From: an uncultured Ruminococcus sp.
GTDB lineage: Bacteria > Bacillota > Clostridia > Oscillospirales > Acutalibacteraceae
DNA: 64,000 bases
Direction of reading: 5' to 3'
NCBI GenBank assembly: GCA_902776975.1
Contig: CACYSI010000003.1
Span: 1-64,000 of the forward strand
Part shown: positions 55,022 to 62,790 of the stretch, piece by piece
Layout of the letters: each line of letters opens with the position of its first letter
Numbering within the stretch: the first letter of the stretch is position 1
Made by a program: the position numbers and the translations under genes
The notes under the pieces: generated by a model
Seen by the model: only the letters and a program-made list of their open reading frames with translations
What the model was told of the DNA's origin: nothing
Databases searched by the model: none

Positions 55022-55183
55022 ATGTTTGACGACGCACGTTTTTACAGCAAGCTCGCGGAGGATTCGCGAAGCTACGGTTATGTGAGCAGCTCCGATTGCT
55101 CTACGCGCTATACGTTCAAGCCGCAGGACAGCGACGACGACCTGCTCAGCGCTATGGATAGGGCAGATGAGTATCTCGTTTGA
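55022..55183 (+). CDS. Small acidic protein, 53 residues, unknown
   Basis: A 54-codon frame with a strong GAGGTGAT ribosome site (55010-55017), ATG at 55022 and TGA at 55181-55183. The product begins MFDDARFYSKLAEDSRSYGY and ends DLLSAMDRADEYLV; it is polar and acidic, with one Cys and no signal peptide. Codon use is like the neighbours, so I think it is real. No family is recognised. It follows the dnaG-rpoD terminator and has no obvious partner. Confidence 0.55.
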   Translation: MFDDARFYSKLAEDSRSYGYVSSSDCSTRYTFKPQDSDDDLLSAMDRADEYLV

Positions 55184-55212
55184 TTCTGTATCGGAATAAT
55201 AATACATATAAA

Positions 55213-55240
55213 AAGCCGCCTCGGATATCCGAAGCGGCTT
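55213..55240 (-). terminator. Hairpin, probable argS terminator
   Basis: AAGCCGC (55213-55219) and GCGGCTT (55234-55240) enclose the palindrome TCGGATATCCGA. The T-run (CTTTTTATATG) is on the minus strand, so it best serves minus-strand transcription coming from argS, about 220 bases away. Confidence 0.6.
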
Positions 55241-55317
55241 GAACTCTTTACAGCGAGTTTGGAAGAAGGACCGGCAGATGACGAGCTTTTCGGCATTCGT
55301 ATTTATAAAAGACCGGG

Positions 55318-55453
55318 TGCGGGCTGAGGAATTGTCCAAATCTTTGATTTGGCTTACAATTCCCATGCAACAGCGCTCCGAGAATAAAGTGATCGGCTAA
55401 GCGCCACTGCTAAGCCCGCCGATAATTCCTCATTCCTAATTCCTCATTACTGA
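55318..55453. repeat. Hairpin element, diverged third copy, with heptamer tail
   Basis: GGAATTGT-CCAAATC (55328-55342) pairs with GATTTGG (55346-55352) and ACAATTCC (55356-55363). Compared with copies A and B after thrS the inner stem is unchanged, while three outer base pairs are exchanged on both sides. It shares the CCATGCAA, CTCCGAGA, GATCGGCTAAGC-like tail and ends in ATTCCTCATTCCTAATTCC heptamer-type repeats. It lies between the small protein and argS. Confidence 0.75.
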
Positions 55454-55458
55454 TTGAT

Positions 55459-57195
55459 CTACATTCTCTCGGGACAGGTGATGTTGAACATATCAAGGGT
55501 GTTTTTGATCACTGTCTTGGTGGCTTTGCAGAGTGTCAGTCGCGCCTGCATCAGAGCCTCGTCGTCGCATTTTACGCGGCAGGCGTTGTAGAAGCGATGG
55601 AAGTATGTAGCGACGTTGGCGACATACTTGGTCACCTTGGTGGGGTCGTAGTCGCGGGCGGCGGCGATGATCTCGCTGTCATATGAAGAGAGCAGATGTA
55701 TCAGCTCGGTCTCTTCGGGAGCTGAGAGCATAGCCAGCTCCTCATCCGTGCATGAGCGTGCCTTGACGCCCTCAGCCTCGAGATTGCGCAGGATAGAGCA
55801 TATCCTCGCGTGGGCGTACTGCACATAGTATACGGGATTCTGGTTGTCCTGCTGTATGGCGAGATCGAGGTCAAAGTCCATCTGGGTGTTGGCCTCTCTG
55901 GTGTTGAAGATGAAGCGCGCGCTGTCTACGGGCACCTCGTCGAGCAGGTCGCGGAGCTGTATCGCCTTGCCGGTACGCTTGCTCATGGTCACAACCTTGC
56001 CGTCGCGAACGAGCTTGACCAGCTGCATGAGCAGGATGTCGAGACTGTCGCCGTCATATCCGACAGCGTTCATAGCGCCCTTGAGACGCATCACATGGCC
56101 GTGGTGGTCGGCTCCCCATACGTTTATCAGCTTTTCAAAGCCGCGGTCAAATTTGTTCTTATGATACGCGATGTCAGCCGCGAAGTAGGTCGGGTTGCCG
56201 TTGTTGCGGATCAGAACATCGTCTTTTAATTCTAATTTGTCAATATAATCCTGAGTCTTGCCCTGAGCGAGCAGGATCTCGGTGCATACGTCCTTGTTCT
56301 TGTACCAGACTGCGCCGTCCTTCTCGTATGTCAGACCCTTAGCGGTCAGCAGGTCGACCACAGCCTTTACCTCGCCGCTCTCGTGCAGGGTGCTCTCCAT
56401 GAACCAGTTGTCGAAGTTGATCCTGTACTTAGCCATGTCGTCCTGCATGCGGCGGATGTTGAGCGGCAGGGCGTAGTCTACCAGAGCCTTTTTGCGCTCA
56501 ACGCTGTCGGCGGCTACATACTTATCGCCGTTGATATCGGCAAACTGCCGCGCGCGCTCGGTGATATCGGCGCCTTGATATCCGTCCTCGGGGAAAACGA
56601 AGCTTTCATCAAATATCTGCATATAACGGGCCTCGAGAGAGTTCGCGAACTTCTCGATCTGATTGCCCGCGTCGTTGACATAGAACTCGCGGTACACCCG
56701 GTAGCCCGCCTTTTGCATTACAGCGGCGAGACAGTCGCCCAGCGCGCCGCCTCTGGCGTTGCCGAGGTGCATGGGGCCCGTGGGGTTTGCCGATACAAAC
56801 TCGACCATGACTTTCTTTCCCTGACCGTAGTCGCTGCAGCCGTAGCTGTCGCCGTCGCGCTCGATCTCGCGCAGCACCTCAGAGAAGTACTTTTTGTCGA
56901 GGAAGAAGTTGATGAAGCCCGGACCGGCTATCTCACATTTTTCTATGAGAGAATTATCGAGGTCGATGTGATCCACTATGATCTGAGCTGCCTTGACCGG
57001 CGCCATGCGGAACACCCTCGCGCCCGCCATAGCCGCGTTGGTTGCGATATCGCCGTGACTGCGGTCGGCAGGCTCTTCGATGACGAAGCTCGGGATATCA
57101 CCCTCGGGCAGCTCGCCCTTGTCCATAGCGGCTTTGATCGCCGCCTCGATCTTTTTTCTCAGGTTTTCGGTTACTTTTGTGTTAGTCTTTGACAT
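55459..57195 (-). CDS. argS: Arginyl-tRNA synthetase
   Basis: A 578-residue class I synthetase. The N-terminal additional domain (~1-110) is followed by the HIGH-type motif SANPTGPMHLGNARGGALGD, YVNDAGNQIEKFA, the KMSKS-equivalent VVTMSKRTGKAIQL, and the DALR anticodon-binding domain (VQYAHARICSILRN onward). It charges tRNA-Arg. The usual upstream partner ywiB is present but separated here by a DUF559 gene and a repeat element. The length is typical. Confidence 0.97.
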   Translation of the reverse strand: MSKTNTKVTENLRKKIEAAIKAAMDKGELPEGDIPSFVIEEPADRSHGDIATNAAMAGARVFRMAPVKAAQIIVDHIDLDNSLIEKCEIAGPGFINFFLDKKYFSEVLREIERDGDSYGCSDYGQGKKVMVEFVSANPTGPMHLGNARGGALGDCLAAVMQKAGYRVYREFYVNDAGNQIEKFANSLEARYMQIFDESFVFPEDGYQGADITERARQFADINGDKYVAADSVERKKALVDYALPLNIRRMQDDMAKYRINFDNWFMESTLHESGEVKAVVDLLTAKGLTYEKDGAVWYKNKDVCTEILLAQGKTQDYIDKLELKDDVLIRNNGNPTYFAADIAYHKNKFDRGFEKLINVWGADHHGHVMRLKGAMNAVGYDGDSLDILLMQLVKLVRDGKVVTMSKRTGKAIQLRDLLDEVPVDSARFIFNTREANTQMDFDLDLAIQQDNQNPVYYVQYAHARICSILRNLEAEGVKARSCTDEELAMLSAPEETELIHLLSSYDSEIIAAARDYDPTKVTKYVANVATYFHRFYNACRVKCDDEALMQARLTLCKATKTVIKNTLDMFNITCPERM

Positions 57196-57256
57196 ATTTA
57201 TTATTCCTTTTCAAGTGTATTTTTTACTTTAATTTACCCCTACGGAAGAGCCCTCC

Positions 57257-57330
57257 CCTTAATAAGAGGCTTCGCCTTAATAAGAGGCTTCGCCTTAATA
57301 AGAGCCTTCCCCTTAATAAGAGCCTTCCCC
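57257..57330. repeat. 18-bp tandem repeat, about four copies
   Basis: The unit CCTTAATAAGAGGCTTCG is repeated four times with G/C exchanges (GAGGCTTCG, GAGGCTTCG, GAGCCTTCC, GAGCCTTCC). The last copies run into the left end of the MITE-like element at 57320. It looks like slippage amplification of that element's border. Confidence 0.75.
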
Positions 57331-57533
57331 TCGGGGGGAAGGTGGCTCGGCTTTGCCGAGTCGGATGAGGGGACAACCTATCTGCTAAATCGACAACTCA
57401 GTGAGGCTCACACCTTAAATATATAGTTGGTAACGTTTGTTTGTCTCCGAGTTCGGATGCTGACCGAAGCGTAAGCCCCTCATCCGTCACCGTCTAAGTC
57501 GGCGGCGACACCTTCCCCCCGAGGGGAAGGCTC
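57320..57533. mobile_element. MITE-like element with perfect 25-bp terminal inverted repeats
   Basis: The 25 bases at 57320-57344 (GAGCCTTCCCCTCGGGGGGA...) are the exact inverse complement of 57509-57533. The similarity extends inward about 30 more bases on each side (to GATGAGGGG / CCCCTCATC), leaving a ~100-base AT-rich centre without coding capacity. Related halves or pairs occur at 36106-36163 and 62791-62939. No transposase is nearby, so it would be a non-autonomous element or a REP-like palindrome pair. The 57196-57631 spacer contains only this element and the tandem repeat. Confidence 0.65.
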
Positions 57534-57631
57534 ATCTGCGCTCTCTCCGGCGTTAGCGTAAGTCAGAGGGAATAGTCTTTGACTTGCCGCTGACGGGAGA
57601 TAACACGAGGCAACGCTGTTCGGTCGCGAAA

Positions 57632-57976
57632 TCATGAGCTTTTGTCAACGGCGCTGAGAATCTCTGTGCATACGCCGCTGAAGTTTTCGTGTATCTGTCG
57701 ATTGGAAAACCGAAGCACTTTAACACCGATACTGCGAAAATAATCATCGCGTTCGGCGTCGTCTTTTTCTCCTTTTTCCGTGTAATGCTGAGATCCGTCT
57801 AATTCTATGATTATTTTTGCCGATGATATGTAAAAATCCGCTATGTAATTACCGATGACTTTCTGTCTGTTGACTGTAATCGGCAGATTCTTCAGAAAAT
57901 CATACCAAAGATGCTTTTCTTCTTTTGTCATGCCTTTTCTCAGATTTTGTGAAAAGGATGTCAGTCTGTTCTTCAT
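57632..57976 (-). CDS. DUF559 family (Vsr-like) putative endonuclease
   Basis: A 114-residue protein of the DUF559 family, related in fold to very-short-patch repair and restriction endonucleases. It has RKGMTKEEKHLWYDFLKNLP, the core VNRQKVIGNYIADFYISSAK (D of the PD-like motif) and IIELDGSQHYTEKGEKDDAE, and VLRFSNRQI. No ribosome site is visible before the ATG. It sits between ywiB and argS beside a MITE-like element, as if inserted. Biochemical activity is unproven for this family. Confidence 0.75.
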   Translation of the reverse strand: MKNRLTSFSQNLRKGMTKEEKHLWYDFLKNLPITVNRQKVIGNYIADFYISSAKIIIELDGSQHYTEKGEKDDAERDDYFRSIGVKVLRFSNRQIHENFSGVCTEILSAVDKSS

Positions 57977-57990
57977 TATATGAAACTGAA

Positions 57991-58413
57991 TTATTTTTTC
58001 TTTATAGAAATATAGAACTCGTTATAGCTGACTGCGGTGCGGTTGAAGTCGAGCTGATACGCCGCGCTTATCTCGCCGCCGCTCTCGTTTACATCGGCTT
58101 TGATGATGTCGGTGAAGATGCCGATGAACATCTGACCCATCGGGGTAGAGTACAGGCACTCGTGTCTGACTCCCTGCTCGAGGATCAGGTGCGAGGCTGT
58201 CTCGCCCTTGCGGTCTATACTCAGTATCCTGCCGTCGTAGGTGACGGTGGTGTCGGTCTTTTGAGCGGGATTCTCACGGCTGTACTCGGGGTAGCGGATA
58301 GTTATCAGCCCGTCCTCTACGGTCACATCGCCCGCTGTTATGACCTCTATGGTATCTCTCTCGCCGTCTACGGTCTGAGCGCCCGTGACGGTTATCATGT
58401 ATCTGTCGTCCAT
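57991..58413 (-). CDS. ywiB: DUF1934 (YwiB-like) protein
   Basis: A 140-residue beta-barrel-like protein with DUF1934 features: YMITVTGAQTVDGERDTIEV, LITIRYPEYSRENPAQKTDTTV, GEMFIGIFTDII-like MGQMFIGIFTDIIKADV, and FNRTAVSYNEFYISIKKK. In B. subtilis ywiB lies next to argS, and here argS is two genes downstream. Its start codon overlaps the murI stop (TGATG), so the two are coupled. Function unknown. Confidence 0.8.
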   Translation of the reverse strand: MDDRYMITVTGAQTVDGERDTIEVITAGDVTVEDGLITIRYPEYSRENPAQKTDTTVTYDGRILSIDRKGETASHLILEQGVRHECLYSTPMGQMFIGIFTDIIKADVNESGGEISAAYQLDFNRTAVSYNEFYISIKKK

Positions 58414-59225
58414 CAGTATTCCTCTATGTTGATATGCTCTACATGGTTGCTGGGGCTGTCTTTGAGGAAGAGTCCCGCGTATCTCTCAAAGTCCGCGGGG
58501 GTATCGCTGACATAAAATCTCGCCTCGCCCTTGTCGGAGCTGTCGTTGAGCAGACCCTGCCGGGTGAGTATCTTCTTGGTGTAGATGGCCGTCTCCTTGC
58601 CCGAGTCGATCAGCTTCACGCCCGGACCCATCTCTCTGCCGATAGCCTCTGCGAGCAGGGGAAAGTGCGTGCAGCCCAGTATCAGCGTGTCTACGCCGCT
58701 CTCTTTCAGGGGCGCCATGTATCGCTGAACCATCAGGCGCACCAGCTCGTCGTCGGGGTCTACAAGACCGTTCTCGACAAATGACACAAAGAGCTGGCAG
58801 TGGTGCTCATATACCTCAAACTCGGGATGCTTCTCCTGTATCCTGCGCTTGTAGCTGTGCGAGTTTATGGTGGCGGCGGTGCCTATCACTCCGATTTTGC
58901 CGTTTTTGGTGGTGTTCATGGCGGTGAAGCAGGTGGGGTAGACCACGCCCGTGTAGGGCAGACCAAGCTCATCGCTGAGATCGGGAGCTACCGAGCTGAC
59001 CGTGCCGCAGGCGGCTACTATCAGCTTTACGCCCATCTTCTTAAGAAATCTCGCGTCCTGTCCGGCATACTTGCTGATGGTCTCGCGGCTCTTGCTGCCG
59101 TAGGGCACCCTGCCCGTATCGCCGAAGTATACTATATTTTCGTGCGGCATTATCTCTACGATCTCGCGCACGGCGGTGAGTCCGCCGAGTCCCGAGTCAA
59201 AGACGCCGATAGCGCTGTTGTTCAT
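58413..59225 (-). CDS. murI: Glutamate racemase
   Basis: A 270-residue protein from the ATG at 59225, which has AAAGAGGTAT upstream; the earlier ATG at 59261 does not. Motifs: FDSGLGGLT with D10-S11, YFGDTGRVPYG, IVAACGTVSS with catalytic C73, and LGCTHFPLL with catalytic C185-T186-H187. It makes D-glutamate for peptidoglycan. The common ACNTAS motif reads ACGTVS, a variation near, not at, the catalytic Cys. First gene of murI-ywiB. Confidence 0.93.
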   Translation of the reverse strand: MNNSAIGVFDSGLGGLTAVREIVEIMPHENIVYFGDTGRVPYGSKSRETISKYAGQDARFLKKMGVKLIVAACGTVSSVAPDLSDELGLPYTGVVYPTCFTAMNTTKNGKIGVIGTAATINSHSYKRRIQEKHPEFEVYEHHCQLFVSFVENGLVDPDDELVRLMVQRYMAPLKESGVDTLILGCTHFPLLAEAIGREMGPGVKLIDSGKETAIYTKKILTRQGLLNDSSDKGEARFYVSDTPADFERYAGLFLKDSPSNHVEHINIEEY

Positions 59226-59328
59226 AACTATACCTCTTTGTTGAGTTATATCATTGTGCATACATATACATTATATATATTACCACAAACCGTCATTCCT
59301 TGCAATAGCTAAAAAATCAACTTTACGC

Positions 59329-59357
59329 TTGCATTATCCGCCTTTATAATGTATAAT
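59329..59357 (+). promoter_or_regulatory. Promoter of the 59392 gene
   Basis: TTGCAT (59329-59334), 17 bases, TATAAT (59352-59357), 34 bases before the start codon. Confidence 0.7.
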
Positions 59358-59391
59358 AGCTGTGATTACGAATTCGCAAAGGAATGATAAT

Positions 59392-60183
59392 ATGCTTAAC
59401 GAGGCTTTTAATCTGATATCAGACAAGGTAGAAGAGGCGGTAAAGCCCCAGGGCTTTGCTAAGGTCAAGATCCAGTCTACCGATGATAACGAGCTTGTAT
59501 CTCTGTTCACATCCGAGACTATGGCGTACTCGGTCATCTACTATAAGGACAAGCAGCACACGCTGCTGCGTGAGTGCGGCATGACCGACGACGGCCCCGA
59601 TAACGACTGGAAGACTCTCGCCACATGGCTCTTCGATCCCGATCACGACACTCTCAAGGAGGCTTCTTCGATAGCCAACGACTTCTGCGACGCTATCTCG
59701 GCTCCTTCCGCGGTCAAAAAGATAAAGCAGGCTAAAAAGACCAAGAAGAGTGAAGACGGCAACGCCGACCCGCTGTTTTTGGCCAAGCGCTTCATCACTC
59801 TCTTTCCCGATATCAAGGACGAGATCCGCGAGGAGCAGGACTGCTACTATCCGTTCAGAGGCGTTACCTTCGCCAGAGCGAGCATAGTGCCCAGAGTCAA
59901 CGAGCTCATACACAACGGCAAGGCGGGCGAGCTGAAGAAGCTCGGCAACATCCTCAGCGCCCAGTATACCAACGGCGATGTGGATACGCGCTCGATCATC
60001 ACTATAGTCATACTCAACTCCGTACCCGAAGCCGACGAGGCTAAGATTGAGGAGCACCTCAGCGATAACCTCAAAAAGGCTTTCTCTTACGCTAAGAAGT
60101 ATCGCGGCAAGACCGTAAAGCCCGAAAAAGAGAAGAAGAAAAAGCAGACCATCGCTCAGCGCCTTGAGGGAATGCAGAAGTGA
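59392..60183 (+). CDS. Cytoplasmic protein of unknown function
   Basis: A 263-residue protein from the ATG after AAAGGAATG (59378-59386). No signal peptide or membrane segment. The N-terminal part (~1-115) mixes strands and helices (YSVIYYKDKQHTLLRECG, TLATWLFDPDHDTLKEASSI). A Lys-rich linker (IKQAKKTKKSEDGN) separates a helical C-terminal part (LFLAKRFITLFPDIKDEIRE onward) with a lysine-rich end (KPEKEKKKKQTIAQRLEGMQK). I do not recognise the family. It has its own promoter and is followed by a repeat element, so it is probably monocistronic. Confidence 0.7.
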   Translation: MLNEAFNLISDKVEEAVKPQGFAKVKIQSTDDNELVSLFTSETMAYSVIYYKDKQHTLLRECGMTDDGPDNDWKTLATWLFDPDHDTLKEASSIANDFCDAISAPSAVKKIKQAKKTKKSEDGNADPLFLAKRFITLFPDIKDEIREEQDCYYPFRGVTFARASIVPRVNELIHNGKAGELKKLGNILSAQYTNGDVDTRSIITIVILNSVPEADEAKIEEHLSDNLKKAFSYAKKYRGKTVKPEKEKKKKQTIAQRLEGMQK

Positions 60184-60194
60184 TCAAGTCAGGA

Positions 60195-60323
60195 ATTAGA
60201 AATGAGGAATGAGGAATGAGGAATTATGGGAAACGCTGACGCGTTTTATATTAAATAGGTGCGGGCAAAGCCCGCCGATAATTCCTAATTCCTAACTCCT
60301 AACTCCTAACTCCTAATTAGAAT
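60195..60323. repeat. Palindromic element bounded by heptamer repeats
   Basis: The left arm has GGAATTAG and repeated GAGGAAT units; the right arm has ATTCC and repeated CTAACTC units ending CCTAATTAG, so the arms are inverted repeats of each other. The middle holds two small hairpins, AAACGC-TGAC-GCGTTT and GCGGGC-AA-AGCCCGC. Similar heptamer tails and a GCGGGC/GCCCGC pair occur in the element at 55318-55453. The rest of the 60184-60532 gap contains the rpmG promoter and leader. Confidence 0.65.
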
Positions 60324-60362
60324 TAGCTGTATATATAAATATAAATTTTTCTGAGCAAGCCC

Positions 60363-60391
60363 TTGACTAGTTGACGGTATTGTGATATACT
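60363..60391 (+). promoter_or_regulatory. Promoter of rpmG-secE-nusG
   Basis: TTGACT (60363-60368), 17 bases, TATACT (60386-60391). The start codon is ~140 bases downstream, leaving a leader containing a T-rich stretch after GGGGCTTG (60409-60416). Confidence 0.75.
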
Positions 60392-60532
60392 GTTAATTAC
60401 CTCGTAAAGGGGCTTGTTTTTTGTGCCTAAAATTCAAGTTCCCTTTGGGTCGCTGCGATTTTTCATTGGATCGCCGCGGCTGTCCTTTTGAGGGAGGCTA
60501 AATTATTCCGAAAAACACGGGAGGTGCCGATA

Positions 60533-60682
60533 ATGAGAGTAAAAATCACAATGGCCTGCACTGAATGCAAACAGCGCAATTACAACACAATGAAAAACAA
60601 GAAGAACAGTCCCGACAGGTTAGAGATGAACAAGTATTGCAGATTCTGCAAGAAGCACACTCTCCACAGGGAAACAAAGTAA
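60533..60682 (+). CDS. rpmG: 50S ribosomal protein L33, zinc-binding form
   Basis: A 49-residue protein from ATG 60533 with GGGAGGTG (60519-60526) upstream; the longer frame from 60488 begins before the site. Zinc cysteines C9, C12, C36 and C39 ([23 protein letters not shown]) are present. It heads the rpmG-secE-nusG cluster in the order usual for Firmicutes. Confidence 0.95.
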   Translation: MRVKITMACTECKQRNYNTMKNKKNSPDRLEMNKYCRFCKKHTLHRETK

Positions 60683-60697
60683 GCGGAGGAAAGAACA

Positions 60698-60922
60698 ATG
60701 GCTGAAGTCAAAAAACAACCCGGCTTTTTCAGCAGGATGAAATCGTTTTTCCGCTCCTGCGTAGGCGAGATCAAGAAGATCACATGGCCTACACCCGCCA
60801 ACACTACCAAGAACTTCTTTATAGTTATGGCAGTTATAATTCTTGCGGGTCTGTTTATCTACGGTCTCGACAGAGCTCTGTACGCCCTGTTGAATCTCGT
60901 AATGAGCACAGGTACTTACTAA
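60698..60922 (+). CDS. secE: Preprotein translocase subunit SecE
   Basis: A 74-residue protein with the SecE amphipathic segment (SFFRSCVGEIKKITWPTPANT) and one membrane helix (~45-65). It is an essential small subunit of SecYEG. It lies 15 bases after rpmG and 19 before nusG, with CGGAGGAAAG as ribosome site. Confidence 0.95.
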   Translation: MAEVKKQPGFFSRMKSFFRSCVGEIKKITWPTPANTTKNFFIVMAVIILAGLFIYGLDRALYALLNLVMSTGTY

Positions 60923-60941
60923 TCTGGTCAGGAGAACGCTG

Positions 60942-61469
60942 ATGGCTGAAGAAGCAAAGTGGTATGTCATCCATACCTACTCAGGCTATGAGAATAAGGT
61001 AGCGTCCACCCTGCAGACTACGGTAGAGAACCGCGGACTCGAGGATATGATCCCCGACGTCAAGGTGCCTACCGAGATAGTCACCGAGATCAGGGACGAC
61101 GGCACTACCAAAGAGGTAGAGCGCAAGATCTTCCCCGGATATGTATTTGTCAAGATGGTGTATACCGACGAGACATGGTACATCGTACGAAACATAAGGG
61201 GCTGCACGGGCTTTGTCGGACCTTCGTCCAAGCCGGTACCGCTCACCGAGTCTGAGGTTTATAAGATGGGCGTTGAGAGCCGCGTTGTCGAGGTTAGCTA
61301 CGACGTAGGCGATCAGGTTCGTATCATCGACGGTCCTCTGGAGGACTTCATCGGTATAGTAGACGAGCTTGATACCGAAAACAACTATGTCAAGGTCACG
61401 ATCTCTATGTTCGGACGAGAGACGCCTGTAGAGCTTGAACTCAATCAGGCTGAAAAATTAGAGGATTAA
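60942..61469 (+). CDS. nusG: Transcription elongation/termination factor NusG
   Basis: A 175-residue protein: NGN domain (AKWYVIHTYSGYENKVA; KIFPGYVFVKMVYTDETWY; NIRGCTGFVG) and KOW domain (VGDQVRIIDGPLEDFIGIV; ITISMFGRETPVELEL-like ending). It binds RNA polymerase and affects pausing and termination. Standard length and position between secE and rplK. Confidence 0.97.
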   Translation: MAEEAKWYVIHTYSGYENKVASTLQTTVENRGLEDMIPDVKVPTEIVTEIRDDGTTKEVERKIFPGYVFVKMVYTDETWYIVRNIRGCTGFVGPSSKPVPLTESEVYKMGVESRVVEVSYDVGDQVRIIDGPLEDFIGIVDELDTENNYVKVTISMFGRETPVELELNQAEKLED

Positions 61470-61546
61470 GATCCTTTCCCTCAACGGGAAAACTAAAAAC
61501 AGGTAATAACAGCATCGCTGTTATATATGAGGGACTCCGGTCCCTT

Positions 61547-61586
61547 GTGGGAGGAGCCTGATAAACAGGGCTCCGCCATCTACCAC
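61547..61586 (+). promoter_or_regulatory. Probable L1 autoregulatory RNA motif before rplK
   Basis: GTGGGAGGA (61547-61555) and CTCCGC...ACCAC (ending 61586) can pair as a stem with an asymmetric loop. The same GTGGGAGGA...CCGC...ACCAC arrangement recurs before rplA at 62049-62082. In many bacteria L1 represses its L11-L1 operon by binding an rRNA-like mRNA site; that interpretation is inferred here. Confidence 0.45.
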
Positions 61587-61607
61587 GAAATTCAGGAGGA
61601 ATAAAAA

Positions 61608-62033
61608 ATGGCTCAGAAAGTAACAGGATTAATCAAGTTACAGATCCCTGCCGGTAAAGCTACTCCGGCTCCGCCTGTAGGCCCCGCGCTGGGTCAGCAC
61701 GGCGTAAACATCGTTGCATTCACTAAAGAGTTCAACGAGCGCACAAAGAACGACATCGGACTCATCATCCCCGTCGTGATCACAGTATACGCAGACCGTT
61801 CTTTCACATTTATCACCAAGACTCCGCCTGCGCCTGTCCTGATCAAGAAGGCTTGCAACATCGACAAAGCCTCCGGCGAGCCCAATAAGAAGAAGGTCGC
61901 CAAGATCACTAAGGAACAGTGTCAGCAGATCGCTGAGACAAAGATGAAAGACCTCAACGCTGCCAATATCGAGACCGCTACATCCATGATCATGGGTACA
62001 GCCCGCTCGATGGGTATCGAAGTCACAGACTGA
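61608..62033 (+). CDS. rplK: 50S ribosomal protein L11
   Basis: A 141-residue protein with the L11 signature sequences [19 protein letters not shown] and [18 protein letters not shown], and the C-terminal rRNA-binding domain ([31 protein letters not shown]). It forms the GTPase-associated centre. CAGGAGGAA precedes the ATG. First gene of the L11-L1 pair. Confidence 0.97.
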   Translation: MAQKVTGLIKLQIPAGKATPAPPVGPALGQHGVNIVAFTKEFNERTKNDIGLIIPVVITVYADRSFTFITKTPPAPVLIKKACNIDKASGEPNKKKVAKITKEQCQQIAETKMKDLNAANIETATSMIMGTARSMGIEVTD

Positions 62034-62048
62034 TAAATATAACATCCG

Positions 62049-62082
62049 GGTGGGAGGATAACATCGTTTTCCGCTGACCACC
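62049..62082 (+). promoter_or_regulatory. Probable L1 autoregulatory RNA motif before rplA
   Basis: GGTGGGAGGA (62049-62058) and CCGCTGACCACC (62071-62082) form the same type of stem as the rplK-leader motif, 20 bases before the rplA start. Two copies of one motif before two L1-operon genes suggest a shared binding protein. Confidence 0.45.
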
Positions 62083-62101
62083 TAACTATGGAGGATCAAA
62101 T

Positions 62102-62783
62102 ATGAAACACGGTAAGAAATATGTCGACGCTGCAAAGCTCGTTGACAGAAGCAAATTATATGATACAACCGAGGCTCTCGATACCGTCGTAAAGACAGCT
62201 ACAGCTAAGTTTGACGAGACAGTAGAGCTTCATGTAAAGTTAGGCGTTGACTCCCGTCACGCTGACCAGCAGGTCCGCGGCGCCGTTGTTCTGCCTAACG
62301 GTACAGGTAAGAATGTTCGCGTACTCGCTATCTGCAAGGGCGAGAACGAGAAGCTCGCTCAGGAGGCAGGCGCCGACTATGTAGGCGCTGAGGACATGAC
62401 TCAGAAGATCCAGCAGGAGAACTGGATGGACTTCGACGTACTCATCACCACACCCGACTGCATGGGTCTGGTATATCCTCGGTCCCCGCGGCTTGATGCC
62501 TAACCCCAAGGCAGGTACCGTAACACCCGATATCGCCCGTGCCGTAAAAGAGGCTAAGGCAGGTAAGATCGAGTACCGTCTTGACAAGACCAACATCATC
62601 CACTGCCCGATCGGCAAGGTATCCTTCGGTACAGAGAAGCTCCAGGAGAACCTCGATACTCTCATGGGCGCTATCGTAAAGGCTAAGCCTGCCGCCGCTA
62701 AGGGTCAGTATATCAAGAGCTGCGCGGTCACAGCTACCATGGGACCGTCAGTCCGCATCAATCCGACTAAGTTCGGAGTATAA
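62102..62783 (+). pseudogene. rplA: 50S ribosomal protein L1, frameshifted by an internal deletion
   Basis: The first frame encodes a normal L1 N-terminal part ([28 protein letters not shown], residue 124) and then runs out of frame to TAA at 62501-62503. The remaining L1 continues in the +1 frame ([20 protein letters not shown]) to TAA at 62781-62783. L1 proteins normally have five residues (G-K/R-L-G-R) between this Val and Ile; here only one base (62474) lies between GTA and ATC, so 14 bases appear missing. It is either a real mutation or an assembly/sequencing fault. Both halves look otherwise intact and selected. As written, no full-length L1 is made. Confidence 0.85.
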
Positions 62784-62790
62784 TGGTACA

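Noticed and set aside
57257..57330. Possible CRISPR array (short direct repeats)
   Set aside because: Repeats are contiguous 18-mers with no spacers and no cas genes nearby.
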